A stretch of 64,000 nucleotides of DNA from Berberis thunbergii (GCA_003290165.1 QNQO01000653.1:310001-374000); one strand, 5' to 3'; positions 45,908 to 58,365 are shown, numbered from the stretch's first letter. Numbers and translations: made by a program. The notes: generated from the sequence alone by a model not told the origin.

Positions 45908-46484
45908 AATATATATACTTCATAGCCCATAACCCCCAGTTAGTTGGCCAATTCAAATCCCAATCTCAATACTAACACCATGACGAAAGGTCCATGATAA
46001 CTTTATTTAAGATAACATCTTATAAGTCCAAATGTAATTAATTATACGGAGATAGTTCGTACCGATCCTCAATTATCTAGAAATGCATAAACTCAATATT
46101 GCACCTGCCAGCCAATTCCACATTTTTTTTACCTACCAAAACTAAAGAAAATAGCTAGCTGCCGATACCCGATTGTTAAAAACGTTGTTGCATATATAGT
46201 TATATATAGTCGAAATTCCTTGTACTTACTATTACCCTTTAACATTTAGAAAGGGTTCAACAAGAGAAAACAAGAATTCATGAACATCCAAATAAATATT
46301 GATTGTTGCAGGCTAGATATCAAAATGAAGTTTATGGAATGCTCGTTTAACTCAACACAAATGGCTTGGGAAATATGTACACTTACAATTCCAGATATCA
46401 ATAAAAAGACAGTTCATGGGTCCAAAAAGAGTTTAAACAACACCCTTAATTGAATTGCTTTGTCTTTTCTTTTTATGTTGTAAA

Positions 46485-46526
46485 CTAGCGTTCATCCTGA
46501 GCCATGATCAAACTCTCCATGAGATT
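46485..46526 (-). rRNA. Fragment matching the 5' end of plastid/bacterial 16S rRNA
   Basis: Read on the minus strand, the 42 bases contain CTCATGGAGAGTTTGATC followed by ATGGCTCAGGATGAACGCTA. They match the start of 16S rRNA, including the TCTCATGGAGAG leader typical of plastid rrn16, with about three differences from the plastid version as I remember it. Nothing ribosomal follows on either side. It is best read as a tiny nuclear insertion of plastid DNA, not a working gene. Confidence 0.6.
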
Positions 46527-47033
46527 TATAGTTGCATGCTTTGACAAAACAAACCAAGGTTCGAAGTCAGGGATTGAAAGCAGTTCATGAGATTTGACAT
46601 CTCTTTGCATTCAAAACAACTGATGTTATGGAAAACAAACTATTTTATTAAGAGAGTCTGCTACACCTATTATGAATGTATGATAGTAAGGTTTTCAGTA
46701 CGAAAATGGTAAAAATGTTTTCTAGGTAAAAAAAAGTCAAATATTTAGACTTTGACCATAAATTAGATATTAAATGTCGAAACTAGTTCCTTAGTATGGG
46801 CATTAAACTAGTTTCGACATTCCTTTTACTTGGGATAATCCTAAATTTATGAATTAGGATACTCTAATTATTTTTCTTTAATGATTTTAGTGAAAAATAA
46901 TTAAAAAAAAGATTTAGGAAATAAAAAATCAATATGACCTAGAAACCAAGTAAAGACCAGTTAGATGAAAATATAACAACCAACAATTATTATTATTAAA
47001 TATAAAATACAATAAGTTGTAACTTTTTTAAAG

Positions 47034-47100
47034 ATAATGATAATAATAATAATAATAATAATTATTATTATTATTATTATTTGTTGTTGTTATTATTGTT
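47034..47100. repeat. AAT/ATT microsatellite, palindromic
   Basis: A run of (AAT)n switches to (ATT)n and then TTGTTG units, giving a self-complementary AT-only stretch of about 45 bp. Confidence 0.9.
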
Positions 47101-47255
47101 AAAAGTGAAAAAAAGTCTAATGGTGTGAAGAGAAAAAAAATAGGAAAACGAATTTAAGATTGAGATAGGAAATATTGGATTTTGAATAGATGTAATTGTC
47201 CTCATTAATATTTGAGAAAATTACTTTTACACCCTTAATTTTTGAGGCTTGAGAT

Positions 47256-48044
47256 GAGGGACGGAGCTAGGTGGAGGCACTTGCCCCCACTAACTTTTGA
47301 TTTTTTTTTTAAAATTATTTCTGATATGCCCACCCCAGTGATGTTTCCTCTCTCTATCTATTCTCTCCAATGCTGACAACTTTGCTCTACTAATTTCCTT
47401 TGTTTTGTTCACTCTCTTTGTTATTGTGACACCAACAACCACTCCGCCTCCTACTTTCTTCTTTCCCCTCCCTTGTTTGCTCGATTTAGTTTTTTTTCCA
47501 CCATCGCCATCAACCACTACAACCCCAACGTCCCGTGCCTGCATTGAGGAAGAAAAAAGTTTTTTAAATATTTTCTCGAGGTCTAGTTTTGTATTTTATT
47601 CATAGAATTTTTCTGGAGATATATGAAATTTTTGATCCATTAATTTTTCCTCAAAATATATGTTTGTATCTTGAGCTTCATATGCAGATTAATATTTGAA
47701 TAACATTTTGGTAATCAACATAAGCCTTTTAATAGTCAGTGCAGGTTGACTGCTAGTCCTGGGTAGAGACTACAATATGATAGGTGGCAAATCGCAAATA
47801 ACTCAATTTTTTTGTCCACATCTAATTTTACATTTGTAATTAATTTTTGCCCCTTAGCTTTATATACCAATTTGATTTGTCACTCATATATTTATCTTTT
47901 GTGTTCATACAAAGTAGCTTGTTGGATTCATTTTTTTCGCTATAGATTAGATGAAGTTTTGTTTAGCAATTAGTATTTTATATAGTTATTTATCTATTGT
48001 TCGAATTAACCCCTTGACAAAAATCCTGGTTGGCTCCATCACTA
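47256..48044. mobile_element. Non-autonomous hAT-like element 3, TSD CTTGAGAT
   Basis: The left end GAGGGACGGAGCTAGG and the complement of the right end TAGTGATGGAGCCAACC pair loosely, and both resemble Tip100-type hAT ends (GGACGGAGC). An 8-bp direct repeat CTTGAGAT flanks the element at 47248-47255 and 48045-48052 (nine bases agree, so the register may shift by one). The interior has no transposase; the minus-strand frame at 47290-47544 is basic low-complexity sequence. Confidence 0.78.
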
Positions 48045-48377
48045 CTTGAGATGTTTATGTATCACTTTTAACCAACCACCTAGGAGACAAAGTATAAAGT
48101 GATTTTTTGGTAAATCACAAATCACTTTTCTTTTTTTTCCTAAATATTACTTTTGTATATTTACATTCCCACAAAATATCAACGTATTCTGAAATTTTTA
48201 GGTGAATGAAATATGTTCGTGAAATAGGTGTGTGTAACTTTCTTTGTAAAAATGTTTGTCCCCGAATCATGCCCATTAATTTATTAATTATTCCTTACCT
48301 TTTCCCCCACTTCACAACCTTGATGAAATTGAAAGTGACAATTTGGCTTTCTCAAGACAACATTTATGAGCTTGAAG

Positions 48378-48444
48378 GTGAGAATTGGATCAAACTAAAC
48401 CATTTTACCCCTTTGGAGCAAGAAGGGTTTAGTTTCCTCTACAA
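48378..48444. repeat. Hairpin unit, copy 3
   Basis: GAGAATTGGATCAAACTAAACC pairs with GGGTTTAGTTTCCTC; same family as 33024-33081 and 33139-33210. Confidence 0.6.
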
Positions 48445-48587
48445 CATATTCAATCACATTGAAGAGTAATCCATATATGTGGGGATTGAAAGTGAACCGT
48501 TTGGCACAGTTTCTTCCAACATCCCACAATCAATAGCTAAATCATGCACTAATCCACAAGTCATAACCTAAAGTGATGTTTGAAGGC

Positions 48588-48652
48588 GAGAATTGGATGA
48601 AAGTAAACACTTTTGCTTGATAAAGGTGAAAAGGATTCAGTTGCCTCCAATG
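48588..48652. repeat. Hairpin unit, copy 4
   Basis: GAGAATTGGATGAAAGTAAAC pairs imperfectly with GATTCAGTTGCCTCCAAT; same family as the units at 33.0-33.2 and 48.4 kb. Confidence 0.55.
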
Positions 48653-49467
48653 ATCACATTCAACTGTTAAGTAGCTCATAATGGAATCTATAAATCTCAA
48701 TTGATCATGCAATCAAATGCAAAACTAAGAGAGTACGCAACGAAGTGGAAAACAAACTTCCTTACAAACTATTCGAACCCATGACATTTGATTTCATCCG
48801 TCACACCTCTACCAACTCAATTGGTACACCTTTGGCATGATTGGAAGAATGAAATTGCACAAAACTAGTGAAACTTCACTATCATATCTGCATTTTTCTA
48901 ACAACAGACCATATACAACTAACAAGCCCCAAAATTATTTGAGAGAGTTACTGTTGTAAGGTCAAGAACAGTGTGTGGCAATGAAGCCACCATGTCTCAT
49001 GCCTACAATGTTAAACAACCTTAAGGCAATAGACTGTTAAAGCATGTCCAAAGAATATAGGAATAGAAATGAAAGGCAGAAAGAAATTGAACACTATCTA
49101 GTCAAGCTAAGTGAAGAGCCCGTAGTCCTTCGCCAACCATGAGATGACTGGTGGATGAGGGATTGACTTCACTTGTAAAACTGAAATCGATCCCCTTGAG
49201 AGAAACATTTTTCATGCAATTCAGCCAAAATTAACCAAAGTATGATTCTTATATTGATCATGTATTACTATATACTAACATCAATAAAACGAACTAAAAT
49301 ACAACCTAAAAAGGGGGTGCATTATATGACTTTACCCTTAAAAAATTCTAAAAATGAAAATTTTACTTTTGACGAACATATGTTGTCCTACTCCTATCTA
49401 AAACTAGAAGAACCTCTGGTCTTCTAGGCAAAGAATCCATGTCAGAAGTTATGGATCTTTCTTCCAA
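48653..49467. other. Sequence left of element G, no gene; 3' LTR of G not found
   Basis: I looked here for a copy of the G LTR (TGACGCAGCGGG...CCTGCATCA) and for the missing 3' part of element H, and found neither. Otherwise nothing is recognisable. Confidence 0.55.
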
Positions 49468-52400
49468 CTATGCAAGACTTGCCAGCGCATCTACAACTTC
49501 ATTTATTTCCCTGTACAACTCGTCCTTGAGTTGGAATAAGGCAACGGAGGTGGTCCATGGTACTCGTACAGATCTTGAACATTGAAGGTCTTCGAGATTG
49601 TATATGCGTTTGGAAGATCAATGACATATGCATTATCATTAATCTTGTGAAGGATTTGAAATGGACCTATCTTCTTTTGTTTAAGATTGTTGTATTCTCC
49701 AACTAGAAGCCGTTCTTTGCGCAAATGGACCATCACAAGATCCCCTTCATGAAATGATTTGTGTCTCCTGTGTTTGTTAGCGTAGCTTTGTACTTCGCAA
49801 CAGATTCTTCCAACTTCTTTTTGACTTCTCCATGAATGTTGGTTACCCTTTCAATCATATGGTCAGCAATGATGCTCATTCCTGGAAGCTTTGGTAAAGA
49901 AACCAAGTCTAAAGTATGTAACGGGGGCCTAATGTAAACAACTTCAAAAGGAAATTTACCACTTGAACGATTTGGCACGTTGTTGTAGGCGAATTCAGCT
50001 TGTGGTAACACATTTTCCCATTGCCTTGGATTTTCCTTAATCAAGCATCGCAGCATATTTCCCAAGGTACGATTTGTAACTTCTGTCTGCCCATCAGTTT
50101 GTGGATGACACGTGCTGCTATACTATAATGATGTGTCAAGCCTTCTCCACAAGGTACGCCAAAAATGGCTGAGAAATTTGCTATCACGATCAGAAACTAT
50201 GGTCTTTGGTAACCCATGTAGACGAACGACTTCTCGAAAGAATAATTGAGCAATATGGGTAGCATCTGAAGTCTTCTCGCATGGGATAAAATGGACCATT
50301 TTAGAAAAATGATCAATCACAACAAAGATAGAATCTGAACCTTTTTGTGTACGCGGTAATCCTAGGATGAAATCCATTGATAAATCTTCTCAAGGGGCAT
50401 TAGGAATTGGAAGTGGCGTATAGAGTCCAGTATTTTGAGCTTGTCCTTTGGTAGTCTGGCATGTATAGCATCATTTGACAAATTTTTCCACGTCACGCCT
50501 GAAATGCGGCTAGTAGTATCGAGCTTCTACTAGCGAAATGGTCTTATCTTGTCCCATGTGTCCACTGAGCCCTCCGCTGTGTAGCTTTTGAATGATGTGC
50601 TCCCTAAGGGACCCCCGAAGAATACATAGTCGATTTTCAAAGAATAGAAAATCATCATGTATTTGGTGTTTTTCAGTGGTTCCATTAGTGCACTTTTGCC
50701 ATTTGTTTTTGAAGTCTTCATCCTTCGCATACAAGTCCTTCAAATAATCAAACCCGATGATTTCACTTTGAGCGGATGTCAACAACATGACTCGACGACT
50801 CAATGCATCAGCGACTTTGTTCAGTTGTCCTGACTTGTGTCTGAGTGAGAAAGTGAACTTCTGGATGTAGCCAATCCATCGTGCATGCATCCAATTTGCT
50901 TTGGAAGAATTGTTGAGATACTTAAGAGCCTGATGGTCCGTGTTGAGGATGAATTCCTTCTGCACTAGGTATGACTCCCATTGCTGCAATGTGCGAACGA
51001 CTGCATACAACTCTTGTTCATATGTTGACCACTTCTTTCTTGGTTCGCTGAGTTTCTCACTAAATAAAGCTATTGGTTTCATCTCCTGAGATAGAACAGC
51101 TCCAATGCCTACCCCTGAAGCATCACAATAAACTTTGAACATCTTCTCAAAGTCGGGAAGTGCAAGAACTGGTGCATTTGTCAATTTTTCCTTTAAAACT
51201 GCAAAGCTTTGTTCTGCTTCATCTGTCCAAGCAATGTGTTTCTGCTTTAAACAATCAGTGAGAGGTGCTGTGATAGTACTGAAATTCTTCACGAACCTCC
51301 GGTAAAATGTCGCTAATCCATGGAAACTTCAAACTTCTGTAATTGTTCTCGGTGTTGGCCATTCTCGGATAGCTTTTACTTTTTCCTGATCGACCTTGAT
51401 TTCATCAGAGCTTACGACAAAGCCCAAGAATATTAAGCTATCTGTCATAAAGCTACATTTTTCAGATTAGCATACAACGTGTTTGCCCACAATGCTTCAA
51501 AAACCTTTTTCAAATGCTGCAAATGTTCCTCCTCATTACAGCTATAGATAAGGATATCGTCAAAATAGACGACAGTGAACTTTCCAATGAAAGGCTGAAG
51601 TACCTGATTCATAAGCCTCATGAAGGTACTCGGGGCATTGGATAGTCCAACGGGCATAACTAGCCACTCGTATAGTCCTTCGTGTGTTTTGAACGCCGTC
51701 TTCCATTCATCTGCAGAACGAACACGAATCTGATGATACCCACTTCGTAGATCAATCTTAGAAAATATTTTTGACCCTCCCAATCTATCTAGCATGTCAT
51801 CCAGTCGAGGAATAGGAAACTGATATCGTACCGTGATTTTGTTAATAGCTCGGCTATCAACACACGTCCTCCAACTTTCAATTTTCTTCGGTGTTAGGAG
51901 TGCAGGTACGGCTATGGGACTCATGCTTTCACGAACCAAGCCCTTCTTAAGAAGATCTTCTACTTGTCCTTGCAGAATCTCATATTCTTTGGGACTCATG
52001 CGGTAGTGTGGCAAGTTAGACAAGCTTGCTCCTGGGACGAGATCAATATGGTGTTGAATATCTCTCAATGGTGGAAGTCTAGCAAGTAGTTCGTCGGGAA
52101 CGATATCGCTAAACTCTGCTAGTAGAAGCTAAACTGGTTCTGGCACGCTTTGTGAGTTAGTTGTCTCTTTCGGTACTAAAAGGAGATTGGTTTTGGCCTT
52201 CGAACATGTCGGATTGTCTGGTTGCCTCATTGGGGCAAGAATAATCTTCACACGGTCCTTGTAGAATGTGTTGGTATTGCTCCTACCATCATGCATCGTC
52301 TTCAAGTCGAACTGCCACGGTCGACCAAGTAGCATATGACATGCATCCATATCAACAACATCGCACAATACCTCATCTTGGTACTTGCCGATAGAGAAAG

Positions 52401-53811
52401 GTATGCGACAATTCTCCATTACTCTTGTTTCACTAACATCTTTGATCCACCCAATACGGTACGGAGATGATGAGGCTGAGTTGGCAGCTGCAGTTTGCCC
52501 ACCATAGTTTTCGAAACAATGTTTTCGCTACTGCCACTGTCAATGATAAGATCACATACACGTTGATTAACAGTGCACCGGGTTTTGAAGTTGTTGTGCC
52601 GCTGGATGTCCTCATCTTTCTTTGGGGTATACATTAGTCGCCTTATTACTAAGGATACACCCTCATCTTCACAAGTGAGTTCTTCTGGTTCTGCTTCCGC
52701 CTCGTACTCGTCTTCTGGATAATCTTCGCCTCCTTCAACGTCATCATCATGTGTGGCTAAATTGACTGATTTGTTCTGACGACATTGATTAGAATAATGC
52801 CCTGTTTGCCCGCAACGGTAACATTTGTGGCCTCTTGGAACGACATAAGCGTTGTTGGAATGGGGCTTGTTTGCTGCCTCCCTTTGCGGTAGTGCTACAG
52901 GTTGTTTTTGAGGCTGGTTTGGCTTAGGCACCTCAACTTGTGGTCTCACTATTGCCTTCCCTTTGCTTAGGTCAGATCTTTGAGGCGCAGAAGATTGGGA
53001 CAACACTGAATTCGATACTGGATTGCGTAATCCTATTTTACCAAGATGTATGATTGTTTGAAGACTTCGTCTTGTATGTTGGCACGAAGTCCATCGATAA
53101 ATCTGGAAATTTTTTTACTTTTAGATTCTTGAATGTCCATGCGAGCAACAAGCTTGTGAAATTTAGTAACATGCTCTGACACAGTCCGGTATGCTTGTTG
53201 ACAATGCTGATAGCGACTAAAGAGTGTTTGCTCATAATCTGGAGGTAGAAAGTGCTCTTTCATCAACTGCTTCATATGCCTCCAAGTTCAGACTTTGTTC
53301 TTCCCTTGTCGGATGCGTGTGGTTTGTAGTTGGTCCCACCAGGCTAATGCGCCTCCTTTAAGTCGATAGGCTACCAACTTGACCTTCATGTATTCTTCAG
53401 TCTCCCAATAGTCAAAGAATTTCTCCACTTCGGCTAGCCAATCAAGAAATTCTTCAATCACGAACAGGCCATCGAAATATGGAATTTCAATATTCATACG
53501 ATAGTTGTCTTGTCGTTTCCCTTGTCGAGCTCGGGAGTAGTTGGTACTCCATCATCACTACTTGTATCCTGTTCTGGATCAAACTCATTTCTGAGCCTGA
53601 AATTGTCACGGTGATTATTGGGTTCTCTCCATCGATTGGTTTTGTCTCGCCTCTGCTGTCGAAGATTGTTGTTTCGTTTGCCAATGAGTTGAGTCAAATT
53701 CTCGATCATTACCTCTAGATTTTGTAACATTCTTTCAACTGCTTCCACCGACTCTTTTGTTACAAATCTCTCAACTTGTCGATTTTGCTGGCTAGACTCC
53801 ATGTCAGACAT
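49468..53811 (-). pseudogene. gag-pol of Gypsy element G, disabled
   Basis: Complete domain order on the minus strand from ATG 53811 (MSDMESSQQNRQ). Gag capsid (IPYFDGLFVIEEFLDWLAEV, GGALAWWDQL) is followed by zinc knuckle CYRCGQTGHYSNQC and protease LIIDSGSSENIV. Reverse transcriptase (51445-52068) has [14 protein letters not shown] and catalytic YFDDILIYS. RNase H (51292-50510) has VYCDASGVGIGAVLSQ and NTDHQALKYL. Integrase has the GHMGQDKT...CYTC zinc site, then [15 protein letters not shown] and [14 protein letters not shown]. The C-terminus [10 protein letters not shown] continues in another frame to [16 protein letters not shown] and a TAG at 49470. Frames change at least six times. A TGA near 50380 sits where PWEDLSMDF is expected. 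No chromodomain is apparent. Lineage: possibly chromovirus/CRM-like, not certain. Confidence 0.92.
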
Positions 53812-54663
53812 TTTTTTTTATATATACAAACACAAAATACAAAGTAAAATAAAATTTTTTACATGCTGTCCCCACGCACTAAAAATTTACACTCTAAAAA
53901 AAACGCAAAAACTTTGTCCCTTTTTTTTACTTGTCCCCACCTACCTCCCCCCCCCCCCCCCCCCTTTTTTCTCTCCTTACACCTCACGCACAATTCACAC
54001 ACACACACACTTCTTTCCTTTATATTTTTTCTCATCTCTTTCTTCTTCTTCCAGAGTTTTTCTTTCCTTCTACAAACCCTCTTCTTCTTCTTCTTCCAAA
54101 TTCTCTCTTCTCCTCTACAAACTCTCCCTTCTCCTCTTTCTTCTTCCAAAAGCTCTCTTCTTCTACTCACACTTTCAGCTCCTTCTTTTCCAGAATTTTT
54201 TTTTCATTTTTTTTGTTGGATCTAAGTGGCCTTTGGTGGTGCCGAGGGTGGCAGATTCGAAGCAAAGAAGAGATCCTGGATTTGGTCGAGATCGAAGAGA
54301 TCACTGATTTTTCGGGTTTACTGGTTAGGTGGTGGTGAGTTTCTTTGGGATATGTGATAAGAACAGGGAAAACGAGAATTTTTTTGGTTGGTTTTGGGGT
54401 TATTGGTTGGTGATGATGATGACGATTTTTTTTGGTACTAGAACTTTGGGTTTAGTACTGGGATTTGGGTTTTTTGGTTGGTGGTGATGATGATGGGTTT
54501 TGGGTATTGCGGTGTTTGGGGTATCGGTCTTGGCTCTATATTTTTTTTGGTTGGGTTACAGGGTTACTGGTTGGTAGTGGAGGCGGATTTTGGGTCGTCG
54601 GTGGTTGTGTTGGCAATGGTCGGGAAAGCTTCGCCTGGATCAGAGGAAGGCTCTGATACCAAT
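53812..54663 (-). other. Leader of element G with primer site
   Basis: The 850-bp leader between the 5' LTR and gag contains TTC-type microsatellites (54030-54180), an ACAC run and a poly-C run of about 18 (53949-53966). The primer site TTGGTATCAGAGCC (complement at 54649-54662) matches initiator tRNA-Met. Plus-strand open frames here come from the pyrimidine repeats. Confidence 0.8.
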
Positions 54664-54994
54664 TGACGCAGCGGGTTGCTAGGTGCGCCCTAACTTGCGA
54701 TCTCACAAGGAGAAGGAAGGTAAGATTCTCACACAGAGAAATAGAAACTTGAGTTTTTTATTTTATTTTGAAACTTGATACCTACATATCATATTGAGCT
54801 GGTATTTATACATGAATTGTTGCATAAATACAAGGAAAAATACACGCGGTGAGCGACGCTCTGACACGCCATGAGCGGCGCTTGGGTGGCATTTGGGTGG
54901 TTCAGCTCGTGGGCGGCGCTTGGGCGAAGTTCCTGTATCAGGGCGGCGGCAGTGCTTAGGCGGCGCTTAGCGGCTTGGTGCAGTTCCTGCATCA
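54664..54994 (-). repeat. 5' LTR of element G
   Basis: A 331-bp LTR, read on the minus strand TGATGCAGGAAC...CGCTGCGTCA, next to the primer site. It contains repeated AGCGCCGCC blocks. It abuts the broken RNase H sequence of element H at 54995, so G inserted into H. Confidence 0.85.
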
Positions 54995-57900
54995 CTTCTA
55001 TACTCTGCTTTAGTACTACTTCTGGAGACAATGCTTTGCTTCTTAGATGACCACGAAATGAGATTAGATCCCAAATATACACAATAGCCAGAAGTAGAGC
55101 GTCTGTCATTTGGATTAGATGCTCAATCAACATCACAGTAGCCAGACAACTGAAAAGAGGAGTCGGTACTAGATGAAGTCCAAACGTAGTTGTAGCCTTT
55201 AGATATCGTAAGATTCTTTTCACCACTCGCCAATGTGATTCAAGAGGATTCTGCATGAATTGGCAAACTATATTGACTGAGTATGCAAGCTCTGGTCTGG
55301 TTATAGTGACATGCTGTAAGGCTCCAACTATACTTCGATATAATTGAACATTTTGAACTGGATCACTACCCGTAGCAAAAAAAATTTCACCACCACTCAT
55401 AGGAGTAGGCAACCCATTTGCAAACTGCATCTTTGCACGACAAAGGAGTCACTAATGTATTTGGATTGAGACAAACACAAACCATTGGCAGTATGTTGAA
55501 CCTGAATGCCAAGAAAGTAATTAACAAGATCCAAGTCTTTCAAAGAGAACTGAGAATTTTATTGCTGAATTAACTAAGAGATGTCAGATGAGTTAGCACC
55601 AGTGACTAGAATGTCATCTACACATACTAGAAGAAAAATAGGAGATGGAGAGTGCTTAATGAAGAGTGATGAATCTGACTTAGTAGGAGCAAACCCAAAC
55701 ATGAGAAGAGCATGTCTCAGTTTGTCAAACCAAGCCCTAGGAACCTGTTTTAAACCATACAAAGTCTTGTTAAGCTTGCAAACAACATTGGGTCGGGAAG
55801 GATCAATAAAGCTAGGAGGTTGCATCATGTAAACCTCTTCTTGTAAATCTCCATTCAAAAATGCATTGTTGACATCTAGCTGAAATACTGACCAACCATA
55901 CGTGACAGCCACTGAGAGCATAACTCTGATTGTAGTGGGTTTAACAACTGGACTGAAGGTCTCTTCATAGTCAAAACTAGAACCTGTTGGAACCCCCTAG
56001 CCACCAAGCGAGCTTTGTATTTGTGTACTGTGCCATCTGAATTTTCCTTGATCTTGAAAAGCCATCTACACCCAACAATAGACCTATCCTGGGGAAGATC
56101 TACCAGTGACCAAGTATTATTTCTCATCAATGCCATATACTCTTCTTGCATAGCAGAAAACCAATGAGGAGTGTCTAAAGCCTCATTCAAACTGGAAGGT
56201 TCAGCTGAAGCTATGTCCACCTTGGGCTTGTAGACACGAGCTTTCGATCTAGTTACCATTGGATGACCAGGAGCAGCAGTAGAAGCAGTAGGAGGAGCAG
56301 TAGTAGGAACATCAGTAGGAGCTAAAGTAACCACTGGACTAGGAGTAGTAGTAGGCGTATTTAGCTTAGCACTTGATTAGCAGAAGTAACTATTGGACTA
56401 GGAGAAGAAGTACTACTATAATTGGGTGTATTGTTGTTAGTAGGTGTAGGAGAAAAAAGATAAAAACAGGAATAAGTGCATTGAAAAGAGGAGTAGAAGC
56501 TGAAGAATTGGTACCCAATCTTGTATGTGGAAAGAAATTCTCATTGAACAGAACATTTCTGGAGATGTAGATACGACCAGTAAGAGATAGGCATTTATAC
56601 CCTTTATGTTGTAAGCTATAACCAAGAAAAATACACTCAACTTACCTGAATTGAAATTTATTGGAATTATAAGGTCTTGTGTTAGGAAACATGAACAACC
56701 GAAGACTTTGAGAGTATGATAATCAGGGACCTTGTGATAAAGTGTCTCATATGGAGAAAGACCTTTAAGAACAGAAGAAGGAACCCGATTGAGAAGAAAG
56801 ACTGAAGTCCTAACTGCTTCATCCCAGAATTTCATGGGAAGAGAAGCATGAGCAAGAAGAGTTAAAGCAGACTCAATAATGTGTCTATGTTTTCTCTCAG
56901 CAACTCCATTTTGCTGGTGACCTGATCCTTAACAAAACACAAATCAGGGTGAAATTCAAAGAAAACTCCATTATCCCTTGCAAATTTAGAAACACTCAAC
57001 AAATTCTTAGTGAGTTCTTGAAAATTTGAAGAGTGTAAGACAGACTGACCAATGTTTTGAATTTGTAAAGCAGTATCATCCCCAACAAAGAGTTGTTCAT
57101 TGCCATGATAAGGTACTAAGGATGTCACATTCTGAGTATATGGAGTGCAATGATCCGTTGCCCCAGAATCAGGATACCACCTTCTATCATATGATGTTGA
57201 AGAAGCAACACATGTTTGCATTTGAGGTTGAGATTCGACTCCCCAATTTGGATGAATATACTGACTGGATGAGGCAAAGAAGGCATGACTAGGTGATAGG
57301 TTTGCTGTCTGAGAAGGTGTGCTTGAAGATGAAGTCTGTGAAGTGGAGCTCTAAGGATTTGAAACACTATTGTCAAACCTATTATAGCATTTGAATGCAA
57401 GATGTCCAAGTTTGCCACAAATTTGACACTGAGGTCGGTTAGATTGATAACCAGAGGGCCTAAATCCTCTTCCAAATCCAGATCTTACACCTCTAGGCGA
57501 GAAGGGATTGAATGGAGGTCTGAATTGAGTTCTCAAACCATGTGAATTTGACACAAAAGATCTAGGTGAGGGTTTGTATGATGTGTGAGCCACATTTATA
57601 GAACTAGACACATCAAGATCTTTCATATGTCTTTCAATTCTTGATTCTTGAGCAAGCAAAATAGACTCAACCTCTGCTACACTATATGCATCAGATCTAG
57701 AGCTTACTGAGACAACAAAGGTGTCATATGACTGTGGTAATCCATCAAAGATTGCATTAATATGATCTTCTGGAGAAAGTGGATGCCCTACAGATGCTAA
57801 TTGATCAATGATACATTTCAATTTCAGTAGATATTCATTAATAGAAAGATCTCCTTTCTTGAAGTTCTGTAACCGAGTTCTAAACTGAGAGATTTTGGCA

Positions 57901-58293
57901 ACGATTTGAGAATTGAAGAAGGTTTCAAGAATCTGCCAAATATGTTCAGATGTTTCACAACCTACTAACCTTGTGAGCAATGATTCGGTCATTGAAGAAA
58001 GAAGCCATGAGCACAAGAGTTGATATTGCTGTTCCCAGTTAAGAAACTCTGGATTAACATTGTTGTTTGTTTGATCTTCAACTGATAGAAAACATAATGG
58101 AGATGAACCTTTTTCAATAAATTTTTGAAGCTTGTGACCTCTGATTGTTGCCAATACTTGTTGTTTCCACAACAAGTAGTTGTGTACGTTCATCTAGTTT
58201 TACAGATAAAGCATGAGTAAACATCATTGGTTTTGACTTTGTCATGGTAGAATTGGTGAGTGAAGCAACTTTTGAAAAGGTTGAATCTGCCAT
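54995..58293 (-). pseudogene. gag-pol of Copia element H, integrase core deleted
   Basis: Starts ATG 58293 (MADSTFSKVASL). Gag has NYLLWKQQVLATIRGHKLQ, and the zinc knuckle CQICGKLGHLAFKCYNRF lies at the end of the frame 58193-57351. The protease reads WYPDSGATDHCTP. At about 56921 the text jumps from DLCFVKDQ straight to QQNGVAERKHRHI, so the pre-integrase zinc site and the first two catalytic acids of integrase are missing. Reverse transcriptase follows: LVDLPQDRSIVGCRWLFKIK, FQLDVNNAFLNGDLQEEVYM and LVCVDDILVTG, where YVDD is changed to CVDD. RNase H ends in a frame reading STKAEYR at the G LTR. Multiple frame changes add to the damage. Confidence 0.88.
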
Positions 58294-58365
58294 TGATGCT
58301 ACTGAGACAGATTGAAATGAAACGAAATATTGAAATGAAGAAGAAGAGGAAAAGAAAAATGGAAT

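Noticed and set aside
53801..54338. Serine/phenylalanine-rich plus-strand frames
   Set aside because: Translation of TTC and CT microsatellites in the leader of element G, read in the opposite sense to the element.
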